A stretch of 10,088 bases of DNA from Clostridia bacterium (GTDB taxonomy: Bacteria; Bacillota; Clostridia; Oscillospirales; QAMX01), in the NCBI GenBank assembly GCA_017547975.1, contig JAFYNU010000350.1:1-10088 (forward strand). The letters are read 5' to 3'. Positions 1 to 4,838 of the stretch are shown here, piece by piece. A program made the position numbers and the translations under genes. The stretch's first letter is position 1; every line of letters starts with the position of its first letter. Under the pieces are notes generated by a model. It saw only the letters and a program-made list of their open reading frames with translations. It was not told where the DNA came from and did no database searches.

Positions 1-614
1 AAATCGCTCAGGGGCAAGGCATCCTCCTGCTTGTAGGCTTCTGGGAAGATCTTTAACTGACCGCTGACGGTATAGGTGGCGGTGTAGGTGATGCCCGGAT
101 TGCCATTCTCCCAGGTGGTAATGGTAATATCGTAACGGGAATAGTTGGACTCGTTCAGCGTGACCGAGCAGATAGCCGTCACCTTACTGCCCTGACCGCT
201 CATATTGGGGGTATCATCCTTGTCGTCATATACGACGTTGTCGGCGACGTAGTTGAAGTATACGTCGTTGGTGGAGGACCCTCCGTTCAGGTACTTGGGA
301 ATTGATTTGTATATATCTCCACCGAAGGTTGTTGCCGCGCCGTTTGTGGCAGTTTCGTCAATGACCGCTGCGAAGGTACTGGGTAAGCCTTGCTTTTTCA
401 CCATCTCGGTCAGTTCCCCCTTGACAAATTCAATGGAGGACTTGCTGGAAATATAGTTGGCTTCCAGAAGCTTGGTCTGGGCGGCGGTGGTTCCCGACGT
501 GGCCATCAGGGGCAGAAGCGCCATCACCCAAATCACCAGGGCGGCGCCAATGGCCATGACCATGGGCAGAGAACTGCCTCGTTTGGAATGGCGGTTGCGA
601 TGGAGAAGTTTCAT
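1..614 (-). CDS. Minor pilin-like (PilX-type) membrane-anchored protein, 5' part, runs off left edge
   Basis: An open frame runs from the ATG at 614 to the left edge without a stop (204 codons visible), so the C-terminus is missing. The N-terminus is a short basic stretch (residues 1-12, MKLLHRNRHSKR), then RGSSLPMVM and one hydrophobic segment at about 17-38, then a polar, Ser/Thr/Asn-rich extracellular-looking region. This is the layout of a type IV prepilin or PilX-like minor pilin with possible cleavage after Gly13. However, mature position +5 would be Met rather than Glu, and +4 is Pro, so it is not a canonical pilin. A weak SD (AAAGG, 630-626) lies 11 nt upstream. The gene is divergent from the major pilin and next to a pilus assembly operon, which supports a pilus-tip or minor-pilin role by context. 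It could instead be an unrelated single-pass surface protein. The family assignment is inference; the reading frame and membrane anchor are seen directly. Confidence 0.7.
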   Translation of the reverse strand, partial: MKLLHRNRHSKRGSSLPMVMAIGAALVIWVMALLPLMATSGTTAAQTKLLEANYISSKSSIEFVKGELTEMVKKQGLPSTFAAVIDETATNGAATTFGGDIYKSIPKYLNGGSSTNDVYFNYVADNVVYDDKDDTPNMSGQGSKVTAICSVTLNESNYSRYDITITTWENGNPGITYTATYTVSGQLKIFPEAYKQEDALPLSD

Positions 615-648
615 ATCGATTCGATCCTTTCGGTTTGATGATATATAT

Positions 649-669
649 GTAAGGGCGGATATCCGCCCG
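649..669. repeat. GTARGGGC...GCCCG palindrome, copy 1 (21 nt)
   Basis: The core GGGCGGATATCCGCCC (653-668) is a perfect palindrome inside the shell GTAAGGGC...GCCCG. It follows the 8+3+2+3+5 layout of a family seen at four other places in the window. It lies about 35 nt upstream of the minus-strand pilin-like gene, inside its predicted leader. Confidence 0.7.
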
Positions 670-686
670 CATGGGGGTATCGCATC

Positions 687-710
687 GTAGGGGCGACCTG
701 TGGTCGCCCG
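687..710 (+). repeat. GTARGGGC...GCCCG palindrome, copy 2 (24 nt)
   Basis: The shell GTAGGGGC/GCCCG encloses the complementary core GACC-TGT-GGTC. It is the partner of the oppositely oriented copy at 726-749, so the two also form one larger inverted repeat (GTAGGGGCGA...TCGCCCCTAC, 687-749). Confidence 0.8.
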
Positions 711-725
711 TGTTGGCAGGTTCAG

Positions 726-749
726 CGGGCGATCACAGATCGCCCCTAC
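726..749 (-). repeat. GTARGGGC...GCCCG palindrome, copy 3 (24 nt)
   Basis: Read on the minus strand, it has the shell GTAGGGGC/GCCCG around GATC-TGT-GATC. It is the same length and layout as copy 2, with one compensated base pair changed in the core. Confidence 0.8.
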
Positions 750-768
750 CGTAGCACAGACCTGGCTG

Positions 769-819
769 CCTCCCCTTGTCAGGGGAGGTGGATTCGCCGT
801 AGGCGAAGACGGAGGGGTA
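769..819 (+). repeat. Double-hairpin repeat unit, solo copy
   Basis: Hairpin 1 is CCTCCCCT (769-776)/AGGGGAGG (781-788) with loop TGTC. It is followed by TGG and hairpin 2, TTCGCC (793-798)/GGCGAA (802-807), ending in ACGGAGGGGT. The order hairpin-TGG-hairpin-AC.GAG.GGG matches the units that build the 150-bp elements around the DUF559 gene, although the stem sequences differ. Confidence 0.65.
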
Positions 820-868
820 GTCCCGCCGACGCGGCGGATTGGGGTTGATGGAGTTCGGGAAATGGTTC

Positions 869-895
869 GTAGGGGCGCCCGTCCCCGGGCGCCCG
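869..895 (+). repeat. GTARGGGC...GCCCG palindrome, copy 4 (27 nt)
   Basis: The shell GTAGGGGC/GCCCG encloses an enlarged core GCCCG-TCCC-CGGGC, giving a 9-bp perfect stem (873-881/886-894). Other GC-rich dyads abut it: CCGCCG-ACG-CGGCGG at 823-837 and CCCGCCG (892-898)/CGGCGGG (913-919). Confidence 0.7.
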
Positions 896-930
896 CCGAC
901 GCGGCATCGCCGCGGCGGGTGTGGTTTTGT

Positions 931-978
931 GCAAATTCCATTCCCCGTGCCGCACCCATCCGGGGTGTATGCATTTGC
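931..978. other. Imperfect hairpin in the minus-strand leader
   Basis: GCAAAT (931-936) pairs with ATTTGC (973-978), and CCCCG (943-947) pairs with CGGGG (961-965), with near-equal internal spacers. It falls within the transcript expected from the minus-strand promoter at 1031-1059. The function is unknown. Confidence 0.4.
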
Positions 979-1030
979 GGCCCGGCGGGGGAGGGGGATT
1001 TCCCATGGGGATAATTCCACTTAATATCAT

Positions 1031-1059
1031 ATTATACACCCCGATGGGGGGGCTGTCAA
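1031..1059 (-). promoter_or_regulatory. Consensus sigma-A promoter on the minus strand
   Basis: On the minus strand, TTGACA (1059-1054) and TATAAT (1036-1031) are both exact consensus and are separated by 17 bp. Transcription would start near 1024 and run left towards the pilin-like gene whose ATG is at 614. This leaves a leader of about 410 nt filled with hairpins and repeats. The same promoter could serve an untranslated RNA. Confidence 0.75.
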
Positions 1060-1068
1060 CCCAAAACC

Positions 1069-1100
1069 GGGGAGAAATGCGGAAGATTTCCCCTCTTTTT
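1069..1100 (+). terminator. Terminator-like stem upstream of the pilin promoter
   Basis: GGG-GA-GAAAT (1069-1078) can pair with ATTTCCCC (1086-1093), leaving a two-base bulge, followed by TCTTTTT. It would stop plus-strand transcripts arriving from the left and so insulate the pilin promoter. The bulge makes this a moderate candidate only. Confidence 0.4.
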
Positions 1101-1113
1101 GCCCCCGGCGGGA

Positions 1114-1129
1114 GCATACCGGCCTATGC
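1114..1129. promoter_or_regulatory. Candidate operator dyad between divergent promoters
   Basis: GCATA-CCGGCC-TATGC is a dyad with perfect 5-bp arms. Its centre is about 45 bp upstream of the pilin -35 box and about 60 bp from the -35 box of the opposing promoter. An A/T-rich stretch (1130-1150) lies between it and the pilin promoter and could act as an UP element. A regulator-binding role is inferred from position and symmetry only. Confidence 0.35.
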
Positions 1130-1163
1130 AAAAAATATTCCATACTTTTTCCCGTTTGCCCCC

Positions 1164-1192
1164 TTGACTTTTCCGCCCCAAAGTGATATGAT
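1164..1192 (+). promoter_or_regulatory. Pilin promoter (sigma-A type)
   Basis: TTGACT (1164-1169) and TATGAT (1187-1192) are separated by 17 bp. Transcription would start near 1199, giving a leader of roughly 60 nt before the pilin ATG at 1262. The leader contains the stem CGGCAA (1209-1214)/TTGCCG (1226-1231) upstream of the GGAGG, which could stabilise the message. Confidence 0.75.
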
Positions 1193-1261
1193 GAATGACA
1201 CATATTGACGGCAAACCAAACTGTATTGCCGCCAGAAAATATTTTGGAGGATTGTTCAAAA

Positions 1262-1690
1262 ATGAAAAAGAACAACAAAAAGGGCTTTACCCTGGTTGAA
1301 CTGGTCATCGTCGTAGCCGTCATGGCCATTCTCGTAGCCGTCGCTATCCCCACCATCGGTTCCATCCGTAGCTCCGCTCAGAGCAGCGTTGACAACAGCA
1401 ATGCTCAGACCGTTGAAAGCATTATTAAGCTTGCTTATTCCGAACAGACTGGTGATGGTAATCTGTCTACTACTGCCGTTGAAAAGGCTATTAGCGAAGC
1501 AAAGCTTGGTATTGCTGCAGGTAAGACCTTCTTCTATGATGTTGACACTGGCGATTGCACTGCTGGGTCCAAACCCAGTACCTCCACCAATGGCTATACC
1601 ATTGCTTTTGATACTTCCACGACTAGTGCTACTGACCTGTATGCAGGTATTACTGTAACCGGTGTTGGTTCTCTTGCTCCCGCCGCCTAA
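1262..1690 (+). CDS. pilA: Major type IV pilin (class III-signal prepilin)
   Basis: A 142-residue prepilin. The leader MKKNNKKG ends at the PilD cleavage site (KKG^FTLVE, after Gly8), giving a mature protein of 134 residues with N-terminal Phe and Glu at +5. The hydrophobic helix spans about residues 9-32 and is followed by the usual amphipathic extension and a small Ser/Thr/Asp-rich head. There is a single Cys (99), so no disulfide-bonded D-region. I chose the ATG at 1262 because GGAGG (1246-1250) precedes it by 11 nt and because the ATG at 1205 would add a non-pilin extension. The gene is clearly richer in T-ending codons (GTT, GCT, ACT, GGT) than the C-ending assembly genes downstream. This fits either high expression or a separately exchanged pilin gene. 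It has its own strong promoter and is separated from the assembly operon by about 1 kb. Confidence 0.93.
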   Translation: MKKNNKKGFTLVELVIVVAVMAILVAVAIPTIGSIRSSAQSSVDNSNAQTVESIIKLAYSEQTGDGNLSTTAVEKAISEAKLGIAAGKTFFYDVDTGDCTAGSKPSTSTNGYTIAFDTSTTSATDLYAGITVTGVGSLAPAA

Positions 1691-1736
1691 TCCCCTTTCC
1701 CTCTCGCATACATAATTTCATTCCCTGAATCCTTTA

Positions 1737-1796
1737 GGGCACGTTGGAAATGTGTCTCGATGGGCGCATGCCCCCGACCCCATTTCCCGCGTGCCC
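1737..1796. terminator. Long interrupted hairpin after the pilin gene
   Basis: GGGCACG (1737-1743) pairs with CGTGCCC (1790-1796), GGAAATG (1746-1752) pairs with CATTTCC (1781-1787), and an inner GGGC-GCAT-GCCC (1762-1773) caps it. The T-rich stretch after it (TGTGTTTCTATTGT) is weak for an intrinsic terminator. It may end or protect the pilin transcript, or be the edge of the repeat island. The structure is seen directly; the role is inferred. Confidence 0.4.
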
Positions 1797-1815
1797 TGTG
1801 TTTCTATTGTACGGA

Positions 1816-1965
1816 AGGCTCTCCCTCTGGGAGAGCTGGCTTCGCGACGAAGGAGCGAAGACTGAGAGGGGACGTTTGCTAAAGAGCAAATGAGTGCGTG
1901 AGGCCATCCATAGACCCTCTCCGGGTTCGCTGACGCTCACCCACCTCCCCCAAAGGGGGAGGCAA
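1816..1965. repeat. 150-bp inverted-repeat element, left copy
   Basis: Two roughly 50-nt double-hairpin units point inward. The left unit has stem GCTCTCCC/GGGAGAGC (1818-1825/1829-1836) and then a TTCGC...GCGAA region. The right unit, read on the minus strand, ends in CCTCCCCC/GGGGGAGG (1944-1951/1955-1962). The units are joined by a roughly 45-bp centre that includes TTTGCT-AAAG-AGCAAA. It matches the element at 2491-2640 at 147 of 150 positions; the differences are at 1880, 1911 and 1946. It encodes no credible protein. The size and imperfect terminal inverted repeats resemble a MITE, but no target duplication is evident. Confidence 0.8.
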
Positions 1966-1976
1966 ATAAAGGAGGC

Positions 1977-2030
1977 CCTCTCCGTCATCCGCCTTAGCGG
2001 ATGACACCTCCCCCAGAGGGGGAGGCGAAT
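1977..2030 (-). repeat. Double-hairpin half unit upstream of the DUF559 gene
   Basis: Stem CCTCCCCC/GGGGGAGG (2007-2014/2018-2025, loop AGA) accompanies a second perfect 9-bp stem, GTCATCCGC/GCGGATGAC (1984-1992/1997-2005). The second stem replaces the TTCGC-type hairpin of the other units but occupies the same place. The following GAATAAAG is shared with the edges of other copies. Confidence 0.7.
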
Positions 2031-2049
2031 AAAGAAAGGAGCAAAATTG

Positions 2050-2421
2050 ATGCCGGTACCGAAGAATGACAAGCTGCTGGACCGGGCAAAGGAACTCCGA
2101 AAAGAAATGACCCCCCAGGAAAGAAAGCTCTGGTACGAGTTCCTGCGGGGGTATCCGTTGAAAATATACAAACAGCGAATTATAGAATCGTACATTGTAG
2201 ATTTTTATTGTGCGTCGGCAAAGTTGGTGATCGAGTTGGATGGATCACAACATTACGTGGACAATGGCATAGAATATGATGCCCGACGGACAGCCTGCAT
2301 GGAAAAGCACGGATTGTACGTGTTGCGTATCTCAAATCTGGATGTAAAGAATCATTTCAGAGAGGTATGCGAAATGATTGATCATGTCATCAAAGAACGG
2401 ATGAAGCAGGAGTCTATGTAG
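2050..2421 (+). CDS. DUF559 (Vsr-like) endonuclease-domain protein
   Basis: A 123-residue protein that covers the whole DUF559 domain (PF04480), related to the very-short-patch-repair endonuclease fold. Recognisable blocks are TPQERKLW (21-28), the central YIVDFYC...KLVIELDGSQH (48-68) with candidate metal-binding Asp51, Glu62 and Asp64 plus Gln67/His68, YDARR (76-80), and the C-terminal GLYVLRISN (88-96). The expected activity is Mg-dependent DNA cleavage or nicking, but the biological role of stand-alone DUF559 proteins is not settled. The ATG at 2050 is preferred over the TTG at 2047 because AAAGGAG (2035-2041) is 8 nt upstream. The gene is more A+T-rich than the pilus genes and is enclosed by copies of one repeat family, which suggests acquisition with, or dependence on, those repeats. 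No clear promoter is seen within the island. Confidence 0.88.
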   Translation: MPVPKNDKLLDRAKELRKEMTPQERKLWYEFLRGYPLKIYKQRIIESYIVDFYCASAKLVIELDGSQHYVDNGIEYDARRTACMEKHGLYVLRISNLDVKNHFREVCEMIDHVIKERMKQESM

Positions 2422-2434
2422 ACATCTCCGTAGG

Positions 2435-2485
2435 CCCTCTCCGGGTTCGCTGACGCTCACCCACCTCCCCCAAAGGGGGAGGCAA
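2435..2485 (-). repeat. Double-hairpin half unit downstream of the DUF559 gene
   Basis: It begins 13 bp after the DUF559 stop codon and is identical over 51 bp to the right half of the 150-bp element (1915-1965). It directly abuts the full copy starting at 2491. Confidence 0.85.
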
Positions 2486-2490
2486 AATAA

Positions 2491-2640
2491 AGGCTCTCCC
2501 TCTGGGAGAGCTGGCTTCGCGACGAAGGAGCGAAGACTGAGAGGGGACGTTTGCGAAAGAGCAAATGAGTGCGTGAGGCCATCCAGAGACCCTCTCCGGG
2601 TTCGCTGACGCTCACCCACCACCCCCAAAGGGGGAGGCAA
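2491..2640. repeat. 150-bp inverted-repeat element, right copy
   Basis: It is the same length as the copy at 1816-1965 and in the same orientation, with three substitutions (2555, 2586 and 2621). The change at 2621 disrupts one pair of the right terminal hairpin. It ends 57 bp before the ATG of the pilus assembly operon, so it forms most of the operon's immediate upstream DNA. I see no convincing sigma-A promoter between it and the operon. Confidence 0.8.
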
Positions 2641-2697
2641 GTAACACGAAAACAACAACCTTTACATATACAACAATGACTTAGGAGGAACCGACCC

Positions 2698-4311
2698 ATG
2701 GCCAGTATTGCCGTATTTTTATATGCCGACCGGGTGGGTGTCGCACGGGTGAAAGCCCCCGGCGCCAAACCCGGCTATTCCCCTGCCCGCTGGACCCCGG
2801 TGGAGGATGCCAAAAAGCTCCTTGACGAGCCCATCCTGTTTGCCTCCCTGCTTCGGGAGATGATCGGGGATGAAAACGCCTACGACCTGTATATCAGCGT
2901 GTGGCCCGAAATTTACAGCACCATCATGTTCTCCCACGGGAAAAACAAGGGCTCCAACGTGGTGCGCCTGCGCCAGTCGGAACTGGAGACCGTGTTCCAT
3001 GGGGAACAGAACAATTACTACACCACCGACCTGATGCTGGACAAGGGACGCTATTCCTTCGGTGACCGGAGCCGCCGGCTGATTTTTGCGGTGACCAAGG
3101 CCCGGGTGAACGTGCTGTGCGAAACCATGAAGGCCCAGAAGATGAAGGTCAAGCGCCTGGCCCCCATGGATGCGGGGGTTGCCGAGGCGGCCCTGCTCCA
3201 TTGGGCACCCGACCCCAAGACGGTCAACGCCGTGGTCGTGCTGGAGGACGGCTGCACCGCCTTTGCCTTCCTGAAAAACGGCGCCATCCAGACCATGCGC
3301 ACCCTGCCCGACGGATTTGGCGGGGTTATGGAGGATTACAAGGCCATTTCCGGCATGGGAGCCGACTCCTGCCGTCAGCTGATTATGACCAAGGGGCTTG
3401 CCGGCGGGGACGAGGATTTCCCCTTCGTGGAGCTCCAGGACCGGGTTCTGGTGGCCTGTAACCGTATCGTGGCTGATTTTGTCCGCACCCTGCACACCGT
3501 GTTTGGGGAGGATGCCGTGGCAAGTAAGGTTCTCTTGTGCGGCACCTTTGCCCGGACCGAGGGTCTGGCAGAGCATTTTGCCGAAAATATGGCCACTGAA
3601 TGCGTCATCGCCGGCACCGACACCCTGAAGGCCGGTTCTGCCGCCGCCATCGCCCTGGAAAGCGAAAGCCTGGAAGCCCTCTTCCCCTTTGCTACCCTCA
3701 CCGGGAAGGGCGTCGACCTGATGGCCGAAAAGAAGAAGACCGAAAGCGACAAGCAAAGCAGCCTGGTGGCCGCCGTTTTGATTCTGTTGGTTGCCGCCGG
3801 CGTCATGGCCGTGACCCCCATCACCATGAACGGCTTGAAGAAGGAACGGGATGCGGGGGCCGCCCTGCTTGCCACCCCGGAATACGTGGCTGTGCAGGAG
3901 CTCCTGGACCAAAAGGACGCCCTTCAGCGGGAAAAGAACAACCTGGAAAATGCCATTGCCAACCTGCCCCACGGGGCAACCAAGTCGGCGGATTTTGCCG
4001 GAGCTCTTTTGAAACTGACCGAAGAATACGGCGCAGTCAGCGATATTACCATTGACTACAACACCCAGAGCATCAAGCTGGTCTTCACCACCACCAGCTA
4101 CAACCTGTTCGTGGGCTGGCAGGAGGAGGTGGCCCTGGACGGCCGCTTCACCATGATGTCGCCCCCCACCTTCAACGGCAACGGTGTTTACTCCACCGTG
4201 AACGCCATCCTGACCACCGCTGACTTTGGGTCGGCGGAGATTGAGGTGGAAAGCGAAACCGAAGAAAAAGACGAAATGGAAGCCCTGATTGAGGAGGTAA
4301 GCGGAAAATGA
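2698..4311 (+). CDS. pilM: PilM-PilN fusion, type IV pilus alignment protein
   Basis: 537 residues. Residues 1 to about 330 look like the actin-like ATPase fold of PilM/GspL: a phosphate-2-like strand pair at about 178-205 (AVVVLEDG...FLKNG) and an adenosine-site-like VLLCGTFARTEGL at 278-290. The usual N-terminal IGIDIGSS phosphate-1 motif is missing (IAVFLYADRVGVARV), so nucleotide binding is doubtful. A membrane helix at about 355-376 is followed by a coiled coil (about 378-422) and a compact C-terminal domain (about 428-510), as in PilN. PilM and PilN are usually separate proteins; joining them gives a GspL-like design. The start is set by AGGAGG (2683-2688) 9 nt upstream. The end overlaps pilO by 4 nt (ATGA). 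It should link the cytoplasmic PilB/PilC motor to PilO in the membrane. The family call is by architecture and neighbours; overall similarity to PilM is weak. Confidence 0.82.
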   Translation: MASIAVFLYADRVGVARVKAPGAKPGYSPARWTPVEDAKKLLDEPILFASLLREMIGDENAYDLYISVWPEIYSTIMFSHGKNKGSNVVRLRQSELETVFHGEQNNYYTTDLMLDKGRYSFGDRSRRLIFAVTKARVNVLCETMKAQKMKVKRLAPMDAGVAEAALLHWAPDPKTVNAVVVLEDGCTAFAFLKNGAIQTMRTLPDGFGGVMEDYKAISGMGADSCRQLIMTKGLAGGDEDFPFVELQDRVLVACNRIVADFVRTLHTVFGEDAVASKVLLCGTFARTEGLAEHFAENMATECVIAGTDTLKAGSAAAIALESESLEALFPFATLTGKGVDLMAEKKKTESDKQSSLVAAVLILLVAAGVMAVTPITMNGLKKERDAGAALLATPEYVAVQELLDQKDALQREKNNLENAIANLPHGATKSADFAGALLKLTEEYGAVSDITIDYNTQSIKLVFTTTSYNLFVGWQEEVALDGRFTMMSPPTFNGNGVYSTVNAILTTADFGSAEIEVESETEEKDEMEALIEEVSGK

Positions 4312-4835
4312 AAACCAAATCCAAACTCTCCCTCTTTTCGGCGGTGCTGATCGTGGTGGTGATCGCCCTGGTGCTTTATTACGTGATGTATTTCGCCCCC
4401 GCCCAAACCGAACGCAACCAGCTCAACGCCGAAGTAGCCCTCTATAATGCCCAGGCCGCCCTTTGCGGCGCCTATCTCACCGACCATACCCCCCTGGAGG
4501 AGGGGATCGCCGCCGTGGAAGCCGAAATTGCCGACCTGCGGGAAAACGCCTTCACCAACGAGCGGTCGGTGAACCTGGTGGTCAGCAAGGCCATCCAGGA
4601 ATACAAGGTGGAGCTCACCGCTATGACGGTGGATGCCGCCACCACCATCAACGAAAACACGGCTCTGCCCATCCACCTGACCTTCACCGGCAAGACGAGC
4701 GACGTACTGGATTTCATCGCCTTCTTTGAAAACAACACCGATGGCTCCTACCTGGTCAACGGCGCCACCATGAAGGTGGTGGATGACGAAGCCAATGCCA
4801 CCGTCACCATGTACCTTTGCACCCCTGCGGTGTAA
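4308..4835 (+). CDS. pilO: PilO-like pilus alignment protein
   Basis: 175 residues: a short basic N-terminus, one membrane helix (about 8-30), a coiled-coil stretch (about 31-82), and a C-terminal alpha/beta domain (about 84-173). That last domain contains the PilO-style pattern of a beta strand (LPIHLTFTGKT), helix (DVLDFIAFFE) and closing strands (TVTMYLCTP). It would pair with the PilN-like half of the preceding protein to form the inner-membrane ring around the assembly platform. The start codon overlaps the previous stop (ATGA), so translation is probably coupled, and the next gene begins 3 bp after the stop. PilO proteins diverge strongly, so the call rests on topology and position more than on conserved residues. 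Confidence 0.8.
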   Translation: MKTKSKLSLFSAVLIVVVIALVLYYVMYFAPAQTERNQLNAEVALYNAQAALCGAYLTDHTPLEEGIAAVEAEIADLRENAFTNERSVNLVVSKAIQEYKVELTAMTVDAATTINENTALPIHLTFTGKTSDVLDFIAFFENNTDGSYLVNGATMKVVDDEANATVTMYLCTPAV

Positions 4836-4838
4836 ACC

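Larger units (their letters stand above)
1816..2640. mobile_element. Candidate composite island: DUF559 gene between direct 150-bp copies
   Basis: The order is full 150-bp element, half unit (1977-2030), DUF559 nuclease gene, half unit (2435-2485), full 150-bp element. The two full copies are direct repeats 675 bp apart, so recombination between them would remove the gene and leave one element. The enclosed gene is visibly more A+T-rich than the pilus operon. The block separates the pilin gene from the pilus assembly genes, which in related loci commonly sit together. Mobility is inferred from this arrangement; no transposase or integrase is present. Confidence 0.45.

Noticed and set aside
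649..895. Possible CRISPR array
   Set aside because: The palindromes are irregularly spaced, lie in both orientations, vary in sequence and have no constant-length spacers or cas genes.
687..1024. Several open frames in both directions between the divergent genes
   Set aside because: They consist mainly of palindromic repeats, lack ribosome binding sites, and show Pro/Arg/Gly-rich composition with no recognisable domain.
1205..1261. Longer start for the pilin at 1205
   Set aside because: It would add 19 residues before the basic prepilin leader and places the strong GGAGG (1246-1250) inside the coding region.
1734..2195. Minus-strand open frame through the repeat island
   Set aside because: It is a translation of the 150-bp repeat (CLPLWGRW... 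and SQLSQRES...) and runs antisense into the DUF559 gene. The same peptides arise from the copy at 2332-2768, so they reflect the repeat, not a protein family.
2332..2768. Two overlapping minus-strand open frames across the right 150-bp copy
   Set aside because: Both repeat-derived peptides again, overlapping the real DUF559 and pilMN genes, with no ribosome binding site or known domain.
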